Below are positions 13,660 through 21,570 of a DNA stretch of 64,000 nt, piece by piece. The notes beneath the pieces were generated by a model. It was not told the origin of the DNA. It was given only the letters and a program-made list of their open reading frames with translations, and did no database searches. Origin of the DNA: Sphingomonas sp. LY54 (GTDB lineage: Bacteria > Pseudomonadota > Alphaproteobacteria > Sphingomonadales > Sphingomonadaceae); NCBI RefSeq assembly GCF_035594035.1, contig NZ_CP141588.1, positions 558,001-622,000 on the forward strand, written 5' to 3'. The position numbers were made by a program, and so were the translations under genes. Each line of letters begins with the position of its first letter. Position 1 is the stretch's first letter.

Positions 13660-14487
13660 TCAGTTCTTGAGCTTCCAGCCCTTGCGCAGCAGCGCGTAGC
13701 AGAGCGCGGCAAGCCCGACATTGATCAACAGCAGCAGCAAGGCGCCGAACAGCACCGGCGAGTCGGCGGTGCCGAGGAAACCGTACCGGAAGCCCGAAAT
13801 CACGTAGAAGAACGGATTGGCGTGGCTGATCGCGCGGAACGTCGGCGCGAGGCTTTCGATCGAGTAGAAAGTCCCCGAGAGCAGGGAGAGCGGCGCGACC
13901 ACGAAATTGGTGACTGCGGCGGCATGATCGAACTTTTCCGCCCAGATCGAGGTGAGCAGGCCGAAGAAAGCCAGCATGGCGCTGCCCATCAGGCCGAACC
14001 ACAGAATCGCCCAGCCGACCTGCGGCGTGACATGCACCCCGGGCCAGAACAGCATGAAGATCCACACCGCGATGCCGACCAGGACGGCGCGCGTGATCGA
14101 GGCGCCGACCAGTCCGGCCATCAGCTCGGTGGTCGAGAGCGGCGGCATCAGATAGTCGACGATGGTGCCCTGGATCTTGCCGACCAGCAGCGAGAAGCTG
14201 CTGTTCGCGAAGGCGGCCTGGATCATTCCCATGATGATCAGGCCCGGGGCGAGGAAATCGGCGAACGAAATCCCCATCACGATTCGGCCCTCGCGGCCCA
14301 AAGCGACCGTGAAAATGACCAGAAACAGGAGGGTCGTGACCGCCGGAGCCCAGATTGTCTGCAGCTGGACCTTGAAGAACCGGCGCACCTCCTTCAAATA
14401 GAGGGTCTTGAGGCCGCCCCAATTGACGCTCCTGATTACCGGGACGCCAGGGTCGGTCCGAACCCAATTCGAAGGCTGATCGTTCAT
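13660..14487 (-). CDS. ABC-2 type transporter permease (275 aa)
   Basis: Six predicted membrane helices with an amphipathic N-terminal segment (LKTLYLKEVRRFFKVQLQTIWAPAVTTLLFLVIF), the typical opening of ABC-2 permeases. The conserved C-terminal region LSLLSGTFYSIESLAPTFRAISHANPFFYVISGFRYGF matches the export-permease signature seen in NodJ/DrrB-like proteins. The cognate ATPase, normally the adjacent upstream gene, is absent: the next gene upstream is gcrA on the other strand. The substrate cannot be inferred. Promoter region is shared with gcrA (65 bases). Confidence 0.88.
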   Translation of the reverse strand: MNDQPSNWVRTDPGVPVIRSVNWGGLKTLYLKEVRRFFKVQLQTIWAPAVTTLLFLVIFTVALGREGRIVMGISFADFLAPGLIIMGMIQAAFANSSFSLLVGKIQGTIVDYLMPPLSTTELMAGLVGASITRAVLVGIAVWIFMLFWPGVHVTPQVGWAILWFGLMGSAMLAFFGLLTSIWAEKFDHAAAVTNFVVAPLSLLSGTFYSIESLAPTFRAISHANPFFYVISGFRYGFLGTADSPVLFGALLLLLINVGLAALCYALLRKGWKLKN

Positions 14488-14552
14488 GGCGCCTCCCGCT
14501 AGAGGCAGACGCCCGGGGCCGCAAGCCGTAAGCTGCTAAGGATGGAAAACCC

Positions 14553-15239
14553 ATGTCGTGGACCGATGAGCGCATCGACCGGCTGAAGGAGCTGTGGAGC
14601 AAGGGCATGACGGCGAGCGCCATCGCCGACGAGCTCGGCGGCGTGTCGCGCAATGCCGTGATCGGCAAGGCCCACCGCCTTGGCCTGCAGTCGCGCCCTT
14701 CGCCGGTGAAGCCCAATGAACCGGCCCCGGCCAAGGCCGCAAAGGCGCCCGCCGCGCCGCCCGCTGCCGCTGCCGCCGCTTCGGTCGCCCCGGCCGACGC
14801 CCCGGTGCGCGAGCCCAAGCCGGCCAAGGCCGCCCCGCAGGCTGCGCCTGCCGCCCCCGCTGCGTCCGGCGCGCCGCAGCCGGCCGCTCCGGCCCAGCCG
14901 CAGCCCCGCATCGTCTCGGTCGGTCCCGGCGGCTTCCTCCGCCAGGGCCCGGGCGACCAGCAGCCGCCGATCCCGCCCGCGCCGCCGCGCCGCCTGGTGC
15001 CGGCCAAGCCGAGCGCCGAGGTTGCGGACAAGACCAGTCTGCTCGACCTCAATGAAAAGATCTGCAAGTGGCCGCTCGGCCATCCCGGCGAGCCGGACTT
15101 CCACTTCTGCGGCAAGCCGTCCAATCCCGGCTTCCCCTATTGCGTCGACCATTGCGGCGTCGCCTATCAGGCGCAGCTGCCCCGCCGCGACCGGCGTCCG
15201 CCGCCGCCGCTGCCGTTCGGCGGGCCGCGCATCCGCTAG
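14553..15239 (+). CDS. gcrA: Cell-cycle regulator GcrA
   Basis: Alphaproteobacterial sigma70-associated regulator that acts on promoters carrying methylated GANTC sites. The N-terminal DNA-binding helix-turn-helix is unmistakable: MSWTDERIDRLKELWSKGMTAS then AIADELGGVSRNAVIGKAHRLGL. A long Ala/Pro-rich linker (residues about 48-145) follows, then the C-terminal sigma-contact domain with KICKWPLGHPGEPDFHFCGK and PYCVDHCGVAYQ, four Cys that may bind metal. 228 aa is slightly long because of the linker. The methylase CcrM is not in the window. A hairpin at 15328 follows. Confidence 0.95.
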   Translation: MSWTDERIDRLKELWSKGMTASAIADELGGVSRNAVIGKAHRLGLQSRPSPVKPNEPAPAKAAKAPAAPPAAAAAASVAPADAPVREPKPAKAAPQAAPAAPAASGAPQPAAPAQPQPRIVSVGPGGFLRQGPGDQQPPIPPAPPRRLVPAKPSAEVADKTSLLDLNEKICKWPLGHPGEPDFHFCGKPSNPGFPYCVDHCGVAYQAQLPRRDRRPPPPLPFGGPRIR

Positions 15240-15327
15240 AAAAAGGGCAGTTTTCTCCCGTTTCGTTGATCCAAATCAAAGCGATCGGCGGAACGGGAGC
15301 AGAACCTGCACGTTGATATTCCTGTGT

Positions 15328-15347
15328 GCCCGGCCGTCCGGCCGGGC
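15328..15347 (+). terminator. Hairpin after gcrA
   Basis: GCCCGGCC-GTCC-GGCCGGGC followed by GTGTTTC. It is a strong stem with only a short U-run, located 30 bases before the next start codon, so it may be the gcrA terminator or a leader structure of the next gene. Confidence 0.55.
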
Positions 15348-15376
15348 GTGTTTCAGACCAGGAGCGATCAACCGAC

Positions 15377-15544
15377 ATGTCGCGGGACGACAGCTTTTAT
15401 TTTGAACGACGCGCCGAGCAGGAAATCGAGCTGGCGCAGCATTCCAACGACAGCCGTGCCGTCCAGGCCCATTACCAGCTGGCCTCGGCCTATCTCGACC
15501 GGATCTATCCGGAGCCCGCGACGAGCGAACCGCTCCCGCAATAG
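15377..15544 (+). CDS. Small conserved hypothetical protein (55 aa)
   Basis: Starts MSRDDSFYFERRAEQEIE and runs through a single predicted helix (AVQAHYQLASAYLDRIY) to a short Pro-rich tail. An AGGAG lies upstream of the ATG. It has a strong terminator after it and looks like an independent small gene. Such proteins with an ExQ-IELA-x-AHYxLA pattern are common in sphingomonads. The gene at 58032 encodes a longer protein with a similar helix pattern. Function unknown. Confidence 0.8.
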   Translation: MSRDDSFYFERRAEQEIELAQHSNDSRAVQAHYQLASAYLDRIYPEPATSEPLPQ

Positions 15545-15567
15545 TCGAATCCACCGCAAGACGAGTG

Positions 15568-15595
15568 ACGGCGCCGCGATTGCGGCGCCGTTTTC
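15568..15595 (+). terminator. Intrinsic terminator
   Basis: ACGGCGCCGC-GATT-GCGGCGCCGT followed by TTTCATT: a ten-base perfect stem and T-run directly after the small gene. Confidence 0.88.
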
Positions 15596-15624
15596 ATTTG
15601 TGCGGCAGAGAGTTAGAATAAGCC

Positions 15625-16347
15625 ATGATCCGCCGCCTGGCTTTGCCCCTGCTGGCGATGCTGGCCGCCTCCGCACCGGCCACGCAGGACCGCGCGCGGG
15701 AACGCGACCTGATGATCCTGACGATCGACAATATGGCTGCGACCGCGGGCGCGAGCGAAAGCCGGTCCATCACGCCGCGCGTGCTGGCGGCGATGCGGCT
15801 GGTCCCGCGCCACCACTTCGTGCCCGAGGACGTGCGCGCCCACGCCTATCAGAACCGGCCGCTGCCGATCGGCCACGACGCCACCATCTCCCAGCCCTAT
15901 ATCGTCGCCTTGATGACCGGCCTGCTCGAGCCGGGCCCGCGCGACCATGTGCTCGAGGTCGGCACGGGCTCGGGCTATCAGGCGGCGGTGCTGTCGCGGC
16001 TGGTCGCCCAGGTCCATTCGGTCGAGATCGTGGCCCCGCTCGCCCGTCGCGCGGCCGCGCAATTGAAGGCGCTCGGCTATGGCAATGTCGCCGTTCGCGC
16101 CGGCGACGGCTATGCCGGCTGGCCCGAAGCCGCGCCGTTCGATGCGATCATCGTCACCGCCGGGGCGAACCATGTGCCCAAGCCGCTCCTTGCCCAGCTC
16201 AAGCCGGGAGGGCGCCTGGTCATCCCGGTCGGGCCCGATGCGGACAATCTGGTGCTGACGGTGATCGAGAAAGACGCGCGCGGCCGCTTCACGCGCCGCG
16301 CGGTTACGTCGGTCCGCTTCGTCCCGCTGGTGCGGGCGAAGGACTAG
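15625..16347 (+). CDS. pcm: Exported protein-L-isoaspartate O-methyltransferase
   Basis: SAM-dependent methyltransferase that starts repair of isoaspartyl residues. The fold signatures are present: ATISQPYIVALM, the SAM-binding VLEVGTGSGYQAAVL, and the C-terminal LKPGGRLVIPVG. Unlike the usual cytosolic enzyme, it begins with MIRRLALPLLAMLAASAPA, a clean signal peptide of about 19 residues before TQDRARERD. This points to a periplasmic enzyme, which would need a source of SAM there; that is an open question. Its stop overlaps the convergent PilZ gene by 4 bases. 240 aa. Confidence 0.9.
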   Translation: MIRRLALPLLAMLAASAPATQDRARERDLMILTIDNMAATAGASESRSITPRVLAAMRLVPRHHFVPEDVRAHAYQNRPLPIGHDATISQPYIVALMTGLLEPGPRDHVLEVGTGSGYQAAVLSRLVAQVHSVEIVAPLARRAAAQLKALGYGNVAVRAGDGYAGWPEAAPFDAIIVTAGANHVPKPLLAQLKPGGRLVIPVGPDADNLVLTVIEKDARGRFTRRAVTSVRFVPLVRAKD

Positions 16348-17054
16348 ACGCCCCTCTTCTCCCAGGCTCCGGCCTTCAGGCTGGATATCTCCACCCGCTT
16401 CGCCATCCAGGCGGCGAGTTCATCGAAACGCAGCGGCGAATCGAACACGATTCCGACCATGCCCTCGCGATACCAGCGGATGCGGCCCTTCACCGCCCGG
16501 AAGCTTTCGATAGTGATGACGACGTTCTTGCCGACGCAGGGCCAGACCTCGAGCGCGATCTTCATGCCCGCCAGCGAGATGTCGCGCACCTGGACGCGGT
16601 GGTAGAAGCCGTCGATGCGCACGGTCGCGCCGCACGTCACCTCGAGCCGCGGCGGCCGCAGCGTCTGGCCGTTGACGGGGCGGCGGGCGGCGAGAAGTTC
16701 GCGCAAATCGACATCTTCGGCAAATTTGACGCCGACCGCGCCGTCGCGCGTCCACACGATCTCGCCGGCGATGCGCTGGTGCGAGTTCAATTCGACCACG
16801 ACCCGCTCGCCGACCGCGAACGGAGCCGCGCCCTCGGCCATCAGGCCGCCGGCGGAGATGTTGCGGATCCGGCAGAAATCCTGGCGGTGATCGGAGATGA
16901 GCCGCGCCGTGGGCAGCATTCCGAGGATGCGCGCGTCGGCGCGCCGCTCGGCCGGCCGCGGCACCTGCGTGCTCAGGGAAAAAGTCGTGGTTTCGAGCGC
17001 GAGATCGCGCGGCGTCCGCCGCACCACCACCCGTCTGATGAGCGCTGCCAACAT
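16344..17054 (-). CDS. Protein with two PilZ domains (236 aa)
   Basis: ATG 17054 follows AAGGAGGG at good spacing; it opens MLAALIRRVVVRRTPRD. Two PilZ-like units are visible. The first (about residues 35-125) has RPAERRADARI and later CRIRNISAGGLM, the R-x-x-x-R and D/N-x-S-x-x-G type c-di-GMP motifs (here N-I-S-A-G-G). The second (about 130-225) has VQVRDISLAGMKIAL. The second unit lacks a clear RxxxR. Likely a cyclic-di-GMP receptor with one intact and one degenerate site; the output is unknown. Convergent with pcm. Confidence 0.85.
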   Translation of the reverse strand: MLAALIRRVVVRRTPRDLALETTTFSLSTQVPRPAERRADARILGMLPTARLISDHRQDFCRIRNISAGGLMAEGAAPFAVGERVVVELNSHQRIAGEIVWTRDGAVGVKFAEDVDLRELLAARRPVNGQTLRPPRLEVTCGATVRIDGFYHRVQVRDISLAGMKIALEVWPCVGKNVVITIESFRAVKGRIRWYREGMVGIVFDSPLRFDELAAWMAKRVEISSLKAGAWEKRGV

Positions 17055-17191
17055 TGCGCCCTCCTTGCGCTTCGAGTCGAACCCGGGAGGGTAGCCGAAC
17101 AGGGTTAAGCAAGCGTGTCGAAGCGTGTGTGGCAAGGCCGCGCCGGACGAACCGCTTGGCTTCGCAAGCTCCCCGGCCCTATAGATTCGTC

Positions 17192-19168
17192 ATGTCCGAT
17201 CTGTTCGCGTCCAGCGCCCCAGTCTCCAACGAATATGACGCCTCCTCGATCGAGGTCCTGGAAGGGCTCGAGCCGGTCCGGCGACGGCCGGGCATGTATA
17301 TCGGCGGCACCGACGAGCGGGCGCTGCACCATCTCGCGGCCGAGGTGCTCGACAATGCGATGGACGAGGCGGTCGCCGGCTTCGCCAACCGTATCGAGGT
17401 GACGCTGGAGGAAGGCAATCGCCTTACCATCACCGACAATGGCCGTGGCATCCCGATCGACCCCCATCCTAAATATCCGGACAAGTCGGCGCTCGAGGTG
17501 ATCCTCACCATGCTGCATTCGGGCGGCAAATTCTCCGACAAGGCCTATGCCACGTCGGGCGGCCTCCACGGCGTCGGCGTCAGCGTGGTCAACGCGCTGT
17601 CGACCGACACGGTGGTCGAGGTTGCGCGCAACAAGGAATTGTACCGCCAGAGCTACAGCCGCGGCGCGCCGACCTCGAAGCTCGAGAAGATCGGCGCCGC
17701 CCCGAACCGGCGCGGCACCTCGCTGGCCTTCACGCCCGACGGCGACATCTTCGGCGAGACCGCCAAGTTCCGCCCCGCCCGCCTTTATCGGCTGGCGCGG
17801 TCCAAGGCCTATCTGTTCGCCGGCGTCGAGATACGCTGGAAATGCGATCCCACACTGATCGACGACGACACGCCCGCCGAGGCGGTGTTCCAGTTTCCGG
17901 GCGGCCTCTACGACCATCTGAAGGAGCAGGTCGGCGCGCGCGAATGCGCGACCGCCGAATTCTTCCGCGGCACCCAGGAGTTTCCCGACCGCCAGGGCCG
18001 CGTCGAATGGGCGGTGGCCTGGCCGTTGTGGAGCGAGGGCGGCTCGTCTTATTATTGCAACACCATTCCGACGCCCGACGGCGGCACCCACGAGCAGGGC
18101 ATACGCAACGCCCTCACCCGCGGCATCCGCGCGTTCGGCGAACTGGTCGGGCAGAAGAAGGCCAAGGACATACAGGGTGACGACATCGTCTCGGGCGCCG
18201 AGATCATGCTGTCGGTCTTCGTCCGCGAGCCGCAGTTCCAGAGCCAGACCAAGGACCGGCTGACCAGTCCGGACGCGGCGCGGCTGGTGGAAGCGGCGGT
18301 GCGCGACCATTTCGACCATTTCCTGACCGACAATATGGACCGCGGCCGCGCCTTGCTCGGCTTCGTGCTCGACCGCATGGACGAGCGGCTGAAGCGCCGC
18401 GCCGAGCGCGAGGTGAAGCGCAAGACCGCGACCAGCAGCCGCAAGCTGCGCCTGCCCGGGAAGCTCACCGACTGCGCCAATGACGATCCGGCGGGCACCG
18501 AATTGTTCATCGTCGAGGGCGACAGCGCCGGCGGCTCGGCCAAGCAGGCGCGCGACCGCAAGACCCAGGCCATCCTGCCGATCCGCGGCAAGATCCTCAA
18601 CGTCGCCTCGGCGAACAGCGCCAAGATTGCCGGCAACCAGGAAATCGCCGACCTGATCCAGGCCCTGGGCTGCGGCACGCGCGAGCGCTGCACGATCGAC
18701 ACTTTGCGCTACGAGCGGATCGTGATCATGACCGACGCCGACGTCGACGGCGCCCATATCGCGACCCTGCTGATGACCTTCTTCTTCCAGGAGATGCCCG
18801 AGCTGGTGAAGAAGGGCGCGCTGTTTCTCGCCCAGCCGCCGCTCTACCGGCTCGTCTCGGGCGGGACGATCGCCTACGCCAAGGACGACGCCCAGCGCGC
18901 GGAGCTCGAGCGCACCTTGTTCAAGAACAAAAAAGTCGAGGTGTCGCGCTTCAAGGGCCTCGGCGAGATGAACCCGTCGCAATTGCGCGAAACGACGATG
19001 GACCCGAAGACGCGCTCGCTGATCCGCATCACCCTGCCCCAGGAATATGAGGAACGGGCCGCGGTGAAGGACCTCGTCGACCGCCTGATGGGCAAGAATC
19101 CCGAGCATCGCTTCCACTTCATCCAGAATCACGCGGCCGAGCTGGACGAAGAAGAGATCGACGCCTGA
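17192..19168 (+). CDS. parE: DNA topoisomerase IV subunit B ParE
   Basis: ATPase subunit of topoisomerase IV, which decatenates daughter chromosomes with ParC. Start MSDLFASSAP fits the first aligned residues; the longer open frame upstream is not coding. Visible motifs: LEGLEPVRRRPGMYIGG, EVLDNAMDEAV (ATP-binding Asn/Asp), GRGIPIDPHP, GGLHGVGVSVVNALS, and in the TOPRIM part LFIVEGDSAGGSAKQARDRK, ILPIRGKILNV, MTDADVDGAHI. 658 aa is typical for ParE rather than GyrB. A small membrane protein gene follows 7 bases later. Confidence 0.95.
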   Translation: MSDLFASSAPVSNEYDASSIEVLEGLEPVRRRPGMYIGGTDERALHHLAAEVLDNAMDEAVAGFANRIEVTLEEGNRLTITDNGRGIPIDPHPKYPDKSALEVILTMLHSGGKFSDKAYATSGGLHGVGVSVVNALSTDTVVEVARNKELYRQSYSRGAPTSKLEKIGAAPNRRGTSLAFTPDGDIFGETAKFRPARLYRLARSKAYLFAGVEIRWKCDPTLIDDDTPAEAVFQFPGGLYDHLKEQVGARECATAEFFRGTQEFPDRQGRVEWAVAWPLWSEGGSSYYCNTIPTPDGGTHEQGIRNALTRGIRAFGELVGQKKAKDIQGDDIVSGAEIMLSVFVREPQFQSQTKDRLTSPDAARLVEAAVRDHFDHFLTDNMDRGRALLGFVLDRMDERLKRRAEREVKRKTATSSRKLRLPGKLTDCANDDPAGTELFIVEGDSAGGSAKQARDRKTQAILPIRGKILNVASANSAKIAGNQEIADLIQALGCGTRERCTIDTLRYERIVIMTDADVDGAHIATLLMTFFFQEMPELVKKGALFLAQPPLYRLVSGGTIAYAKDDAQRAELERTLFKNKKVEVSRFKGLGEMNPSQLRETTMDPKTRSLIRITLPQEYEERAAVKDLVDRLMGKNPEHRFHFIQNHAAELDEEEIDA

Positions 19169-19175
19169 GGCAGCG

Positions 19176-19478
19176 ATGACGGGATTGTGGACATTGCGGC
19201 GGGCGACCGGGATCGGCGTCGCGGCCGGCCTCGCCGCTTTGGTGCTGTGGCCGGTCTATGCCGCGTGGCAGGAAGCGGTGCGGCTGCCTTATGTCGCCGC
19301 GCTCGCGCTCTCGGCTTTCTGCGGCCTCTCGATCCTGGCCTTCACCGCGATCGACCTGGTCCAGCACCGGAAGCGCGGCCGCCGCCTGCGGCCGATCCGC
19401 GTCTTCGACCTGGTCCTGGCGCTGCTGCTGGCGGTACCGCCGCTACTCGTCCTGGAGGCGCTGCGGCCCCTGCCGTAG
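19176..19478 (+). CDS. Small membrane protein (100 aa)
   Basis: Three hydrophobic segments: TGIGVAAGLAALVLWPVYAAW, VAALALSAFCGLSILAFTAIDL and VFDLVLALLLAVPPLLVLEAL. A strongly basic loop between the second and third (QHRKRGRRLRPIR) suggests a cytosolic location for that loop. It starts 7 bases after parE and is probably co-transcribed with it; its stop lies 3 bases from the convergent apaG stop. No family recognised. Confidence 0.75.
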   Translation: MTGLWTLRRATGIGVAAGLAALVLWPVYAAWQEAVRLPYVAALALSAFCGLSILAFTAIDLVQHRKRGRRLRPIRVFDLVLALLLAVPPLLVLEALRPLP

Positions 19479-19481
19479 AGC

Positions 19482-19895
19482 TCAGCTCGTGACGGCGGGC
19501 GCGACGAGCGGAAAGCGCGGGATGGCGACGGCGAAGCTGTGGCCGTCGGCGCCGATCATGTGATAGCGGCCCTCCATCGCGCCGGTCGGCGTGTTGAGCG
19601 GGCATCCCGAGACATAATCGAAGGACGCGCCGGGCTCGATCACCGGCTGCTCGCCGACCACGCCCTCGCCCTGCACTTCGTGACGGCCGCCGCGGCCGTC
19701 GACGATCGTCCATTCGCGGCTGACGAGCTGGACCGCGCGCCGGCCCTCATTTTCGATGCGGACATGATAGGCCCAGAACCAGCGGCCCCGCTCGGGCTCC
19801 GACTGTTCGGGGAGGAAGCTGACGGAAACGCGCACGGTGACGTCGCGGGTGGTCGTCGAATGGGGAAAAAGAGCTTTCACAAGAGGACCTTCCAC
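19482..19895 (-). CDS. apaG: ApaG protein
   Basis: Small FN3-like beta-sandwich protein, annotated in Co2+/Mg2+ homeostasis contexts and also found fused to F-box proteins in eukaryotes. The signature is clear: VRVSVSFLPEQSEPERGRWFWAYHVRIEN, VQLVSREWTIVDGRG, GEGVVGEQPVIEPGASFDYVSGCPL, and GRYHMIG. 137 aa. It ends 3 bases from the convergent membrane protein gene and lies 17 bases after recO, so probably shares its transcript. Confidence 0.92.
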   Translation of the reverse strand: MEGPLVKALFPHSTTTRDVTVRVSVSFLPEQSEPERGRWFWAYHVRIENEGRRAVQLVSREWTIVDGRGGRHEVQGEGVVGEQPVIEPGASFDYVSGCPLNTPTGAMEGRYHMIGADGHSFAVAIPRFPLVAPAVTS

Positions 19896-19911
19896 TGTCG
19901 CGTGCGCGCCG

Positions 19912-20643
19912 TCAACGCGTGACCCGCCTGAGCCGCTCCACGAGCCGATCGCGGGCGGCGAGGATGTCGGCCTGGCGCTCGATCAGCAGGTCGCGGGCGA
20001 GGAAATGGCGGGTGATCCGGAGCCCGGCGAAAATGTCGTCCCACTCGGCCGCACCGCCGCCAAGGACGAAGGCCGGGAGCGGCAGCAGCCGGTCGGCATA
20101 GTCGCCCGCCCCCTCCCGGCTCACCGCGCGGCCGCTCTTCGGGCTGACATAGGCCAGGTCCTCGGTGACGCCCGATGCGGCGCACTGGCTGAGATCGAGG
20201 CCGAAGCCGAGCTCGGACAACAGCAATATCTCGTAGCGAACCAGCGAGCTGGCCCAGCCCTTGGCGCTCGGCGCCGCCTCGACCGCCGACAGCAGGCCGT
20301 CGAGCGCCTCGTACAGGCGCGGATAGGGCTGGCCCTCGGGCAGGGTCGCGGCGGTGAGCGCCGTCGCCCAGTCGATCGCCGCCGCCGGCAGCGCTTCGAC
20401 CAGCAGGGGCGCGCGGCTGTGCACCAATTCGACGCCGAGATGGGCGAGCTGCTCGTCGGTGCGGGCGCGATAGTCGGCCTGGACGAGGTTGCCGGCTAGC
20501 AGGACCGGGCGCAGCCGGCGCGAGCGGCCGCCGCGCACATAGCCCGGCTGGACGCCGTCGGCGGGCGTCAGCGCGCGCACGATCGCGCCATGCTCGCCAT
20601 GGGGGCGCACGGCGACGATGATGGCCTGGCTCTCGATATGCAT
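19912..20643 (-). CDS. recO: DNA repair protein RecO
   Basis: RecFOR-pathway mediator that loads RecA onto SSB-coated single-stranded DNA. N-terminal OB fold with [24 protein letters not shown] and [25 protein letters not shown], helical C-terminus with [23 protein letters not shown]. The zinc-binding Cys set of some RecO proteins is not complete, as in many alphaproteobacteria. 243 aa. It is separated by 15 bases from the upstream acyltransferase gene, suggesting one transcript with it. Confidence 0.93.
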   Translation of the reverse strand: MHIESQAIIVAVRPHGEHGAIVRALTPADGVQPGYVRGGRSRRLRPVLLAGNLVQADYRARTDEQLAHLGVELVHSRAPLLVEALPAAAIDWATALTAATLPEGQPYPRLYEALDGLLSAVEAAPSAKGWASSLVRYEILLLSELGFGLDLSQCAASGVTEDLAYVSPKSGRAVSREGAGDYADRLLPLPAFVLGGGAAEWDDIFAGLRITRHFLARDLLIERQADILAARDRLVERLRRVTR

Positions 20644-20658
20644 GAGCGCGTCAGCCTA

Positions 20659-21570
20659 TCAGCGCAGGCGGGCGCGGACGAGCCTTTCCAGCCCAGTCTT
20701 GGCCAGCAACGTCTTCACGCCGGCGACGGCGCCGTCGAAGGCCGCGAGTCCGTGGCCGAGGAGGCGGTTGGCGAGGGTCGGGCGGAGCAGGAGCAGGTCG
20801 ACGCAGTCGATCCTGCCGGTCGAGAACAGGCGCTTGTGCTGCCCCTCGCCTTCGGTGAAATCGAACAGGCGGAAGCGGTTCTCGGCCATCAGATCGCGCA
20901 TCGCCTCGAGCTGCAGCACCGTGCCGGGCGAGAGATCCGCGCAGGCCGGGTCGTAGCCGAGATAGGCGTAGAGCAGAGTGTCACCCTCCGCGGGCGCATA
21001 GAGATAGCTGACCGGCTCCTCGTCCAGGAAGAGGATCCACGCCCGCACGGCGTCGCGTCGGGCGAGCGCGCGCATGCCCTCCAGCGCCTCGCGCCCTTCG
21101 GGCAGGCCGGCGCCGAGCAGCCGCTCCTGATAGGTCTTGGCCGAAACCGAGCGCGCGTTGCGGTAAAATTCGTCCATCGCCTCCGGCGTGGAATAGGCGC
21201 GAACGTCGATCGCGCCGCCGCTCCGCTCGGCGAAGCGGCGCAGCTTGCGCTTCAGGGTCGAGCGGGTCTTGGCCGAGAAGTCTGCGAGATAGGCGTCGTA
21301 GCCGCGATCCAGATCGGCATAGCAGCGCTGGTAGGATTGCCGCACGAACGCGATGAGGCCGGCATGGCGTCCCAGCGCGTCAGCATGGACGGCCTGGACC
21401 GCGGTCACCAGGTAACCGTCGCTTGCCCGGTCCAGCGGCGGCAGAGACGGCGTCCCGCCGGCCAGCCCCTGGGCGAGCGAGACGGGCACGCGCACGAGCC
21501 GGCGGCGGACGCGCCACAGGGTGCGCGGCCCGACGCGGAACGGCAGCGCGATGCCGTCAGCGCGCGGCAT
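20659..21570 (-). CDS. CelD/BioF2-like acyltransferase, GNAT fold (303 aa)
   Basis: N-terminal about 60 residues are basic and variable. The core contains DGYDAYLADFSAKTRSTLKRKLRRF (as YDAYLADFSAKTR), then EAMDEFYRNARSVSAKTYQERL, VRAWILFLDEEPVSYLYAP, YLGYDPACADLSPGTVLQLEAM, and LFDFTEGEGQHKRLF. This is the pattern of the Acetyltransf_6 (CelD/FemAB-like) family, often found near cell-wall and exopolysaccharide genes. Its start overlaps the deacetylase stop by 14 bases, so the two are translationally linked. Substrate unknown; a glycan or glycolipid acceptor is inferred from the partner. Confidence 0.82.
   Translation of the reverse strand: MPRADGIALPFRVGPRTLWRVRRRLVRVPVSLAQGLAGGTPSLPPLDRASDGYLVTAVQAVHADALGRHAGLIAFVRQSYQRCYADLDRGYDAYLADFSAKTRSTLKRKLRRFAERSGGAIDVRAYSTPEAMDEFYRNARSVSAKTYQERLLGAGLPEGREALEGMRALARRDAVRAWILFLDEEPVSYLYAPAEGDTLLYAYLGYDPACADLSPGTVLQLEAMRDLMAENRFRLFDFTEGEGQHKRLFSTGRIDCVDLLLLRPTLANRLLGHGLAAFDGAVAGVKTLLAKTGLERLVRARLR

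Noticed and set aside
17105..19132. 675-codon frame antisense to parE
   Set aside because: Mirror frame of parE with no independent evidence.
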